NCBI GenBank assembly: GCA_029055875.1
Contig: JAIDCJ010000010.1
Coordinates: 1-64,000 of the forward strand
Direction: 5' to 3'
Source: Clostridia bacterium
Lineage (GTDB): Bacteria; Bacillota; Clostridia; Christensenellales; Borkfalkiaceae
DNA length: 64,000 bases
The stretch's first letter is position 1; the number at the start of each line of letters is the position of its first letter. This document shows, piece after piece, positions 35,887-44,022 of this stretch. Below the pieces are notes generated by a model, which saw only the letters and a program-made list of their open reading frames with translations, searched no databases and was not told where the DNA came from. Both the position numbers and the translations under genes were made by a program.

Positions 35887-35931
35887 GTTCGTGACGGCCT
35901 TCCTTCTTCGGGAGGAGGGCCCGAGCGAACG
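35887..35931 (+). other. Inverted repeat before the lacI-type gene
   Basis: An outer GTTCG/CGAAC pair encloses a GGCCTTCC...GGAGGGCC hairpin (35896-35921). No T tract follows. It may limit read-through into the regulator gene or act on RNA stability. The rest of 35848-35954 shows no clear promoter. Confidence 0.45.
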
Positions 35932-35954
35932 TAATTCAGTAAAAAACTTCGCTT

Positions 35955-36752
35955 ATGGAAAAAATCACAATAAAAGATATCGCGCGCATTGCGGGCGTAT
36001 CCGTTGCAACCGTTTCCTATATCATAAACGGAAAGCATGAAGACAGATACACGCAGGAAACGAAGCAAAAGGTTTTGCAAATCGTAAACCTGTATAACTT
36101 TCACCCTTCGCGGCTTGCGCAGTCGTTTGCGTTGAGCAAAAGCAGGAACGTAATCGTCCTCACGGGCAAGCATTCGTCCATTCTGCAAAAGGCGGAAAGC
36201 TACGACTTTTTAAGGCTGTTTTGTAAGACTTTCGAGCGAATCGGATATAATCTCATCATGCGCACGCATTTGGAAAATACCCGAATCGACTCGGCGGATG
36301 CAATCGTCTGCGTCGGCGTGGAAGAGGAAAAGTTCCGCAGAATCGCGCAGGAAAATTTCGTGCCGCTCATTTCCGTAGACGGAAAAATTAACGACGAACT
36401 GTTCTTCCAAATCTATCAGGATTTTAACCACGTTTTAGAGGAGGGCGAAAAGGCGTTCGGCAAGGACAATTTTTCTCTGGCGCTGGTGGACACGTACAAT
36501 CAGACGCTGAAGGACGAAATACAATCGTTATACGGAAATATCGTGTTCTTAGACGATAACGACGTGAGCAAATTGCCGAAAGGGAATATCGTAACGGTGC
36601 ATGGCTCTCTGAAAGATATCAAGGGAATTGACAATGAGAATATCCTCGTCGTTCCCGCCAACACGCAGGAGCGGGTGGACGCAATTTTAGAGTGCTTCAA
36701 TAAAGCAACCGAGCGCGTGCAGGTCAACTCGCACATCGTCAGGGTAAAATAG
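35955..36752 (+). CDS. LacI family transcriptional regulator, short form
   Basis: The product has 265 residues, while typical LacI/MalR proteins have 320-345. The DNA-binding head is intact (TIKDIARIAGVSVATVSYIINGK, residues 5-27, with the hinge-helix region HPSRLAQSFAL). The following effector domain is abbreviated and lacks the usual dimer-core wording; it has short segments (NVIVLTGKHS, IVCVGVEEEKF, NILVVPANTQERVD). It lies inside the starch locus and directly upstream of a cytoplasmic GH13 gene (three bases apart), so it probably controls this locus, perhaps through the TTAAACGGTTAA sites. A maltodextrin effector is likely but unproven. Confidence 0.85.
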   Translation: MEKITIKDIARIAGVSVATVSYIINGKHEDRYTQETKQKVLQIVNLYNFHPSRLAQSFALSKSRNVIVLTGKHSSILQKAESYDFLRLFCKTFERIGYNLIMRTHLENTRIDSADAIVCVGVEEEKFRRIAQENFVPLISVDGKINDELFFQIYQDFNHVLEEGEKAFGKDNFSLALVDTYNQTLKDEIQSLYGNIVFLDDNDVSKLPKGNIVTVHGSLKDIKGIDNENILVVPANTQERVDAILECFNKATERVQVNSHIVRVK

Positions 36753-36755
36753 CCT

Positions 36756-38465
36756 ATGAACAAATACGCCGTTTTTCACAGACCCGAAAGCAGCTATGCG
36801 TACGCGGTGCAAAGCGACCGTCTGAAAATCGTTCTGCGCCTTGCCGCAACCGACAAGATAGACGCGGTCGAGCTGCTCTACAATAATAAATACGATTTTA
36901 CGAAAAAGCGTTTTATCTCTCCCATGCGGCGGCAGGCTTCGGACGGAATCTTCGCCTATTACGCCTCGGAAATATCCTTGCCCGACGCGCGGTTCGCGTA
37001 TATCTTCAAAATTACCGAAGAGGGAAAAGTTTATTACTATTCCGAGGAAGGACTTTCGGAAAAGTATGAATTTGACCTTGCCTATTACACGTTCTTTCAG
37101 TTTCCGTTCATTAACGCCTCGGACGTGATGAGCGTAGTGGAATGGGCGCACGACGCGGTGTTCTATCAGATTTTTATTGATAGATTTGCCCGCGGAGACT
37201 ACGGGAAAGACGATTCGTATATCAACACGCCGTGGAACGGAGAAATTGACAGACACTCCTTCACGGGCGGCGATTTAGACGGAATTACAAGTAAGCTTTC
37301 ATACCTGAGTGATATGGGTGTTACGGCTCTGTATTTAACGCCGATATTCCTCTCGGAAACCAACCATAAATATAACGTAATCGATTATACGCAGGTCGAT
37401 CCGCATTTCGGGGACAGCGAAAAGCTGAAACGGCTTTTGGACTCGGCGCACGAGCGGAACATGAAGGTCGTAATCGATACGGTGTTCAACCATTGCGACG
37501 CGAAGCACACATTCTTCCGCGACGTGTCAAAGAGAGGAAGAGAATCCAAGTATTACGATTGGTTCTTCATAGACGGCGACCGTCCCGATCCCGCGCAGGG
37601 GAATTACGCGCGTTTTGCGGATTGCAAGTATATGCCCAAGTGGAATACCAATAACCCCGAAGTCAGGCGGTATTTAATCGATATCGCGCTCGGATATCTG
37701 CGGCTGGGGTTCGACGGACTTCGGCTCGACGTCGCCGACGAAATCTCCCACGAAATGTGGCGGCAGCTCCGCCGCGAGGTCAAGCGAGAATTTCCCAACG
37801 CGCTTCTTATCGGCGAGATATGGCACCTAAGCGAGCATTGGCTCAGAGGCGACCAGTTCGACGGCGTAATGAACTATAAACTGCAAAAAATCCTATGCGA
37901 TTATTTCGGCGCGGCTTTGATTAAAGCGGAGAGCGCGGCGGATAGAATGAATGCGCTGCTCTTTGCAAATACCTCTCAGGCAAATGCAATGGCGCTGAAC
38001 TTTTTGGACAATCACGATACGCCGAGGTTTTTAAGAGTTTCCGGCGGGAATACGGATAAGCTCGTATGTGCGCTTCTCGCCATGGTGATATTCCCGGGAA
38101 TGCCGTGCGTGTTCTACGGCACGGAGCTGCCGCTCGACGGCGCGGGCGATCCCGATTGCCGTAAACCCTTCGACTGGACGTTTCAAAATCAAAGCGAAGA
38201 ATATAAGCAGAATTTCAGGGCGATACTCGGCCTCAAAAAACAGGCGGCGCTCGCGGGCGTGAACGCGGAGATTTCGGCGGAAAAGGGGATTTTGAAAATT
38301 ATCCGCGAGGCGGACGGAGAGTGCTTGACGGCGTACTTTAATACGAGCGGGAAAGCGAAAACGGTAAATGCCGAAGGCGAAATACTCTTCGCGTTCAATT
38401 ATAAAAACAATACGGTTTTGAACAACGGCACGGTCGTTGTAAAAAATAAAAAAGGTAAAATTTAG
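36756..38465 (+). CDS. Cytoplasmic GH13 enzyme (neopullulanase/cyclomaltodextrinase-like)
   Basis: A 569-residue enzyme without signal peptide. The N-terminal 120 residues match a CBM34-like domain (VFHRPESSYAYAV, LRLAATDKIDAVELLY). The barrel starts at HDAVFYQIFIDRFARGD (near 132). The catalytic residues are Asp325 (FDGLRLDVADE), Glu354 (IGEIWH) and Asp421 (LDNHDTPR). This arrangement is typical of neopullulanase, maltogenic amylase and cyclomaltodextrinase, which degrade imported maltodextrins in the cytoplasm. It forms a tight pair with the regulator gene in front, and the binding protein follows 15 bases later. Confidence 0.93.
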   Translation: MNKYAVFHRPESSYAYAVQSDRLKIVLRLAATDKIDAVELLYNNKYDFTKKRFISPMRRQASDGIFAYYASEISLPDARFAYIFKITEEGKVYYYSEEGLSEKYEFDLAYYTFFQFPFINASDVMSVVEWAHDAVFYQIFIDRFARGDYGKDDSYINTPWNGEIDRHSFTGGDLDGITSKLSYLSDMGVTALYLTPIFLSETNHKYNVIDYTQVDPHFGDSEKLKRLLDSAHERNMKVVIDTVFNHCDAKHTFFRDVSKRGRESKYYDWFFIDGDRPDPAQGNYARFADCKYMPKWNTNNPEVRRYLIDIALGYLRLGFDGLRLDVADEISHEMWRQLRREVKREFPNALLIGEIWHLSEHWLRGDQFDGVMNYKLQKILCDYFGAALIKAESAADRMNALLFANTSQANAMALNFLDNHDTPRFLRVSGGNTDKLVCALLAMVIFPGMPCVFYGTELPLDGAGDPDCRKPFDWTFQNQSEEYKQNFRAILGLKKQAALAGVNAEISAEKGILKIIREADGECLTAYFNTSGKAKTVNAEGEILFAFNYKNNTVLNNGTVVVKNKKGKI

Positions 38466-38480
38466 GAGGGAAACAATATT

Positions 38481-39716
38481 ATGAAAAAACGGATCTTATC
38501 GTTACTTGCTTGCGGCGCACTTGCGGCAAGCGCAGTTGCAGGCTTTACGGCTTGCGGGTTTGACGGCATTACCGTCTGGGGCTCGGCGGCACAGCAGGAT
38601 ACGCTCAAAGAGATGGTGAAGGAATTCAAGAAAGCCAATCCCGACGTGAAGTGCGACATCAGAGTGGGTATCGGCGAAGAGGACATGGCGTACAGCAACG
38701 TCGGCAAAGACGTATCTGCGGCGGCGGACGTTTACGCGTATTCAAACGACCAGCTTATCAATCTTCTGCGCGTCGGCGGACTTGCAAAGGTTGGCGGACA
38801 GCTGCTTGAAACGGTAAAGGCGGACAACAGCGAGGATTCAGTGAAGTCCTGCGCAATCGGCTGGGGAACGGCACAAGAGGCGGTTTACGGCTATCCGTTC
38901 GCTTCGGATAACGGATACTTCATGTACTACAACAAGTCGGTTTTAGGGGAGAACGACGTCAAGTCGCTTGAAACGATTATCTCCAAATGCGAAACCGCAG
39001 GTAAGAAAATTGCTTGGGCGTTAGACGTCCCCTGGTACGTTGCGGGCTTCTTCTTCACGTTCGGCGGCGAATACGGTGTAGAGCACGACGCCAATTACAA
39101 CGAAAGCAACCTTTCCATTAACTTCAACGAGCCCGAGGTAGGCATTAAGGCTTCCAAGGCAATGGCAATGCTTGCAAACAGCTCCGCATATGCGGGAAAG
39201 GGAACGGACGACAGCACGATTATCACGGGCTTGAAAACGGGTACTACGGCGGTTGCCGTTTCCGGTACTTGGAACGCAAAGAGAATTCAAGACGACCTCG
39301 GTGAGAATTACGGCGTTTGCGAACTGCCCACCGTTACCATTGACGGCGACACGCAGCATCTTTCTTCCTTCAAGGGATATAAGCTCTTCGGCGTGAATCC
39401 CACCAGCAAATACTTGGTGGAATCGCACCGTCTTGCGGCGTTCCTTTCAAACGGAGAAATGCAGCAGCTGCGTTTTGAAAAGCATTTGATCGGCCCCACC
39501 AACGTTGCGGCATCGAATATCGACGCAATCAAAAACGATCCTACCTTTGCGGCTTTGAACGCACAAAACGCGCACGCAAAGGAGCAAACCACCGTACCTT
39601 CTAACTTCTGGGAACCGTTGAAGGCTTACGGACTGTATATCATCGACAAGATAATCAATGATACTACCTACCAAACCTATCTTGACAATATGGTTACGGG
39701 CATTCTGAAAAAATAA
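38481..39716 (+). CDS. Maltodextrin-type sugar-binding lipoprotein (SBP family 1)
   Basis: A 411-residue extracellular binding protein (lipobox GFTAC). It resembles MalE/MalX: ITVWGSAAQQDTLKEMVKEFKKANPDV near 30-56, YGYPFASDNGYFMYYNKSV near 135-153, and a C-terminal helix region FWEPLKAYGLYIIDK. It would bind the oligosaccharides released by the surface amylases. TAGGAGGG precedes the ATG. The two permease genes follow at once, as in standard maltodextrin importers. Confidence 0.94.
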   Translation: MKKRILSLLACGALAASAVAGFTACGFDGITVWGSAAQQDTLKEMVKEFKKANPDVKCDIRVGIGEEDMAYSNVGKDVSAAADVYAYSNDQLINLLRVGGLAKVGGQLLETVKADNSEDSVKSCAIGWGTAQEAVYGYPFASDNGYFMYYNKSVLGENDVKSLETIISKCETAGKKIAWALDVPWYVAGFFFTFGGEYGVEHDANYNESNLSINFNEPEVGIKASKAMAMLANSSAYAGKGTDDSTIITGLKTGTTAVAVSGTWNAKRIQDDLGENYGVCELPTVTIDGDTQHLSSFKGYKLFGVNPTSKYLVESHRLAAFLSNGEMQQLRFEKHLIGPTNVAASNIDAIKNDPTFAALNAQNAHAKEQTTVPSNFWEPLKAYGLYIIDKIINDTTYQTYLDNMVTGILKK

Positions 39717-39727
39717 ACGGTGAAAAC

Positions 39728-41242
39728 ATGAATTTAGAGTATCTGAAAATGTCGCCGTTTGAAAAGTTTTGGTATAATTTCAAAGCCTTCTTCAAGCGGC
39801 TGCCGCACAGGTTCGCGGCGTTCTTCAAGGCGATTCCTCAAAAGCTGAAAAAGCTTTGGCTTGCCTTTGCGGGAATTTTCGTGAACCTCGGCGAAGCGGC
39901 AACGAAAGGCGACTGGAAAACGCGCACCTCGTTTGCGGTAATGGGCTTCGGGCTTCTTTGCCGCAAACAGTATCTGCGCGGAATACTGTATCTCTTCTTC
40001 GAGGTACTGTTCATTCTGTACATGGTGTTTTTCGGCTGGAAATATCTCTCCAAAATGGGGAGCTTGGGCGAGCAGGCCGTCGTAAAGGGGATAGACCCGA
40101 TTACGGGACTTGAAACCTATACCTATTACGACAACAGCTTATTGATACTGCTCTATTCGCTTCTCACGATATTTATTATAGCGGCGTTCGTGTATATGTG
40201 GTATCACAGCGTAAAGGGGAGTTATCTTACGCAGCAGTTTGCGGAGGCGCGGTTGAAGCTTCCCACCACGAAGGACGATATCCATTCCTACGCGGATAAA
40301 AATTACCATAAAACGCTTTTGTCCATTCCCATGCTCGGGCTTGTAATCTTTACGATTCTGCCCATCTTCTTCATGATATTCATTGCGTTTACGAACTACG
40401 ATAAGGCGCATATGCCGCCCGCGCAGCTCTTTCAATGGACGGGGTTCGAGAACTTCGTAAACGTATTCGGCGGCGGCGTTTCGGCGAACAGCAAGGTGTT
40501 TGCGTTCACGTTTACGGAAGTGCTGTTGTGGACGGTCGTCTGGGCGTTTTTCGCAACGTTTACGAACTACGTGCTCGGCATGATCGTCGCCATTCTCATC
40601 AACAAGAAGGGCGTGAAATGCAAAAAGCTGTGGCGTACCATTCTCGTTATGACGATTGCCATTCCGCAGTTCGTATCCTTAATGTTCATGTCGCAGGTGC
40701 TTGCCGATCAGGGACTTCTCAATAACCTGCTGTTGAAATGGGGCTGGATCGATAAACCCGTTCCTTTTCTTACGGACGGCACGCTGGCAAGGGTAGTTAT
40801 CATTATCGTCAATATGTGGATCGGTATTCCGTACACGATGCTCATATGTACGGGAATCCTCATGAACATTCCCGCGGACTTGTACGAGTCGGCAAGAATG
40901 GACGGTGCAGGGCCCGTTCGGGCGTATATGAAAATAACGCTTCCGTATATGCTGCATGTTACTACGCCGTATCTTATTACGCAGTTTATCGGCAACCTCA
41001 ATAACTTCAACGTTATCTTCCTGCTTTCGGGCGGAAATCCGCCGCTCGATATGTCGGGTATCCCTACGGGCGCAGGCAAGACGGACTTGCTCATTACCTG
41101 GCTGTATAAGCTCACGGTAAGCGATAGCGAATACGGCATTGCTTCGGTCATCGGTATTATCACGTTCGTTATCGTTGCGGTGCTGTCGCTCCTTCTATAT
41201 AACCGTTCTAAGTCGGTGAAAAACGAGGAGGAATTCATGTGA
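39728..41242 (+). CDS. Maltodextrin ABC permease, MalF-like
   Basis: A 504-residue permease. The N-terminus is extended: a basic amphipathic stretch (FFKRLPHRFAAFFKAIPQKLKKL), two hydrophobic segments around 75-110 and 140-160, then the MalF-type core beginning at LSIPMLGLVIFTILPIFFMIF (near 198). The EAA loop is present (YESARMDGAGPVRAYMKITLPYM). A family trait is the GNPPLDMSG-containing loop near the end. It pairs with the MalG-like permease encoded next; the stop codon TGA overlaps that gene's start. Confidence 0.93.
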   Translation: MNLEYLKMSPFEKFWYNFKAFFKRLPHRFAAFFKAIPQKLKKLWLAFAGIFVNLGEAATKGDWKTRTSFAVMGFGLLCRKQYLRGILYLFFEVLFILYMVFFGWKYLSKMGSLGEQAVVKGIDPITGLETYTYYDNSLLILLYSLLTIFIIAAFVYMWYHSVKGSYLTQQFAEARLKLPTTKDDIHSYADKNYHKTLLSIPMLGLVIFTILPIFFMIFIAFTNYDKAHMPPAQLFQWTGFENFVNVFGGGVSANSKVFAFTFTEVLLWTVVWAFFATFTNYVLGMIVAILINKKGVKCKKLWRTILVMTIAIPQFVSLMFMSQVLADQGLLNNLLLKWGWIDKPVPFLTDGTLARVVIIIVNMWIGIPYTMLICTGILMNIPADLYESARMDGAGPVRAYMKITLPYMLHVTTPYLITQFIGNLNNFNVIFLLSGGNPPLDMSGIPTGAGKTDLLITWLYKLTVSDSEYGIASVIGIITFVIVAVLSLLLYNRSKSVKNEEEFM

Positions 41243-42105
41243 TGAAAACGAAATACAGAAGCAAGAAGGGCGCAGAGCGCGCGTCGCTCGTTGCGATTTA
41301 CGCAGTCCTTATCATTATTTCAATCATTTGGCTGATTCCCTTCCTCCTCTTAATTATTCTATCCTTCCGCGGGGAAACGGTAGGTATGTCAGCCGACTAT
41401 ATCTTCCCCAAGCAGTGGTCGTTTAACAACTACGTGAAGCTGTTTACCGAAACACAGTTTTTGCGGTGGTACGGCAATACGCTTCTCGTTTCGGTGGTGG
41501 TTACCATCGTTCAGACGATTATTATTCTTGCAACGAGCTACGCTCTATCGCGGCTTCGCTTCAAGCTGAGAAAACCGCTCATGAACTTAATGCTCGTACT
41601 CGGAATGTTCCCCGGCTTTTTGTCCATGACGGCGGTCTATTTCGTACTCAAAGAAATCAACCTCACGCAGAATTTATTCGGCTTGATACTCGTGTACACG
41701 GCAAGCTCGGCAATGCAGTACTATATCTGCAAAGGCTTCTTCGATACGATTCCCAAATCGCTCGACGAAGCGGCGCGGATAGACGGCGCAAGCAGGCACA
41801 CGGTATTCTTTAAGGTGATTCTGCCGCTTGCAAAGCCCATTATCATCTACACGGTTTTACAGGCGTTTATCGCGCCTTGGGGAGAGTATATGTTCTCGTC
41901 GTTCGTCATGCTCGGCGATCCCGATCACTTTACGGTGGCGGTGGGCATGAAGTCCTGGTTGGACAGCTCTCAGCTCATGGCAGAAGGATACTTTTCAATA
42001 TTCTGCGCGGCTGCCGTTATCGTTTCCATTCCGATTACAGCCCTGTTTATCTGGCTGCAACGGTACTACGTGGAAGGCATTACGGGCGGCTCGGTGAAAG
42101 GTTAA
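41242..42105 (+). CDS. Maltodextrin ABC permease, MalG-like
   Basis: A 287-residue permease with six hydrophobic segments, normal length for MalG. The EAA loop DEAARIDGASRHTVFFKVILPLAKP lies near 170-195, and the end is LQRYYVEGITGGSVKG, the usual MalG-type terminus. The ATG at 41242 overlaps the malF-like stop codon; a GTG one codon earlier (41239) is equally placed behind the AGGAGG site at 41226-41231. Translation is coupled to the upstream gene. Confidence 0.94.
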   Translation: MKTKYRSKKGAERASLVAIYAVLIIISIIWLIPFLLLIILSFRGETVGMSADYIFPKQWSFNNYVKLFTETQFLRWYGNTLLVSVVVTIVQTIIILATSYALSRLRFKLRKPLMNLMLVLGMFPGFLSMTAVYFVLKEINLTQNLFGLILVYTASSAMQYYICKGFFDTIPKSLDEAARIDGASRHTVFFKVILPLAKPIIIYTVLQAFIAPWGEYMFSSFVMLGDPDHFTVAVGMKSWLDSSQLMAEGYFSIFCAAAVIVSIPITALFIWLQRYYVEGITGGSVKG

Positions 42106-42115
42106 GGAGATTAAA

Positions 42116-44017
42116 ATGGCAGACGTAAGTTTAACACACATCTATAAAGTTTACCCGAACGGAACGAAAGCGGTAAACGATTTCAATATGCAGATACGCG
42201 ATAAGGAGTTTATCGTGTTCGTAGGCCCCTCGGGCTGCGGAAAATCGACGACGCTGCGCATGATTGCGGGACTTGAAGATATTTCCGCAGGCGAGCTGAA
42301 AATCGGCGATCTCATCGTAAACGACATGGAACCGAAGGACAGGGATATTGCAATGGTATTCCAAAACTACGCGCTCTATCCGCATATGACGGTCTACGAA
42401 AATATCGCGTTCGGACTTCGGCTTCGCAAGCTCCCCAAGGACGAAATTCATAGGAAGGTCTGCGAGGCGGCGGAGATTTTAGGCATTACCGAATACCTCA
42501 ACAAAAAGCCCAAGGAAATGTCCGGCGGACAGCGTCAGCGCGTTGCGCTCGGCCGCGCAATCGTGCGCGAGCCCAAAGTAATGCTTTTGGACGAACCGCT
42601 TTCCAACCTCGACGCAAAACTCAGAACGCAGATGAGAGCGGAAATCGGCAAGCTGCACGCCCGGCTCAAAACCACGTTCATTTACGTTACGCACGATCAG
42701 GTGGAAGCAATGACCATGGGAACGCGTATCGTCGTCATGAAGGACGGCTTCGTTCAGCAGATCGATACGCCCAAGAACTTGTACAACTATCCCGGCAATA
42801 AATTCGTTGCGGGCTTTATCGGCACTCCGCAAATGAATTTCTTCGAGGGCACGCTCTTGAAGAAAGGGGATAACGTACTTATCAAATTTGAATACACGGA
42901 TGCGCAAATTACCGTGCCGTATTCCCTGCTCTATAAGGCAAAGCCTTCCTATCTCGACGGGCAGAAGGTCGTCTATATCGGACTTCGTCCCGAAGATATT
43001 TCTCTTGCGCCCGAGGACGTGAAGAATAACAAGGCGGTCGTAAAGGTCGTCGTATCGCACAAGGAAGACCTCGGCAGCGAAACGCTCGTGTACGGCGATA
43101 TCAATCCGGACGGCGACGGCTACGTGGAGAGCTCGACGCGCATTATCATTAAGGATAACAGCGGGCGCGACTTGCAGGCGGGCGACGTTGTGGAGGCCGC
43201 TTTGAATATCGAACGCGTGCACCTGTTCGATAAAGAAACGGAGGAGTCCGTTCTGCCCCGTGTCCCCGAATACAACTATCTTGACTGCGAAGTGAAGAAG
43301 GGGAAACTGAAATTCCTCGGCGCGGAGGTGGAATTGCCCGAAGCCGTTCAAACGGACGATTTGAAGGGCGAGCTGCTTTTGCCTACGAACGCCGTAACGC
43401 TCGGCGGGAATTTACAGGCGGAGCTTGTTTCCTGCGAGGAAATAAACGGTGTCTATCTGCTTTCTTTGACGCTCGGCGGCAAGCGGTTGTATGCCGTTTC
43501 GCACGAAGCGGTTGAAAAGAAGTCGGTAGGTATCGGAATCGATTTCAAGAAAATTACGGTAACGGCAGACGGGGAAACGAAAATTTCGCCCATGCCCGAG
43601 CTCAACTGCTTCGATTGCAAATTCGTCAAGCAAAAAACCCGTGAAGAGGTTGAAGTCAAAGGAAAGCTCAAAAAGAAGAAGGTCGTGCGGTTCGGGTTTG
43701 CCGCTCACGATGCGTTCTTTGAAGCGAGCGACGAAATGTCGCAAAAAATATTTGCGGCGCTCGGCATTAAGGGCGCGCACACGACGGCGCTCAGAATGGA
43801 GTGCGATGCGTATCACCTTGCCGTTTCCGAAAACGGAATTGCGGCTGAGGCGCTGGAAACACTCGACTACGGCACGGAAAAATTCTTGAAGTGCAAGGTT
43901 GGTGAGAATACCGTCTACGTTAAGACGGATACGGATTACAGCGGCAATATCTGCCTGCTGCCCGACTTCGAGCATATCGGAATTGTGGAAATCGAACGGG
44001 AGATCAAAATTATTTAA
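42116..44017 (+). CDS. MsmX/UgpC-type sugar ABC ATPase with long C-terminal extension
   Basis: A 633-residue ATPase; the usual length is about 370. The nucleotide-binding domain is complete: Walker A GPSGCGKST (38-46), Q loop VFQNYALYPHMT, signature MSGGQRQR, Walker B VMLLDEPLSNLDAKLR and the H loop THDQ. A TOBE-type region follows (IGLRPEDISL near 300). About 260 extra residues (roughly 375-633) form further small beta-rich segments of TOBE-like appearance with a Lys-rich stretch (KGKLKKKKVVRFG). MsmX-type ATPases can serve several sugar importers. The extra part could be a regulatory sensor. It sits in the locus directly behind malG. Confidence 0.93.
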   Translation: MADVSLTHIYKVYPNGTKAVNDFNMQIRDKEFIVFVGPSGCGKSTTLRMIAGLEDISAGELKIGDLIVNDMEPKDRDIAMVFQNYALYPHMTVYENIAFGLRLRKLPKDEIHRKVCEAAEILGITEYLNKKPKEMSGGQRQRVALGRAIVREPKVMLLDEPLSNLDAKLRTQMRAEIGKLHARLKTTFIYVTHDQVEAMTMGTRIVVMKDGFVQQIDTPKNLYNYPGNKFVAGFIGTPQMNFFEGTLLKKGDNVLIKFEYTDAQITVPYSLLYKAKPSYLDGQKVVYIGLRPEDISLAPEDVKNNKAVVKVVVSHKEDLGSETLVYGDINPDGDGYVESSTRIIIKDNSGRDLQAGDVVEAALNIERVHLFDKETEESVLPRVPEYNYLDCEVKKGKLKFLGAEVELPEAVQTDDLKGELLLPTNAVTLGGNLQAELVSCEEINGVYLLSLTLGGKRLYAVSHEAVEKKSVGIGIDFKKITVTADGETKISPMPELNCFDCKFVKQKTREEVEVKGKLKKKKVVRFGFAAHDAFFEASDEMSQKIFAALGIKGAHTTALRMECDAYHLAVSENGIAAEALETLDYGTEKFLKCKVGENTVYVKTDTDYSGNICLLPDFEHIGIVEIEREIKII

Positions 44018-44022
44018 GGGCT

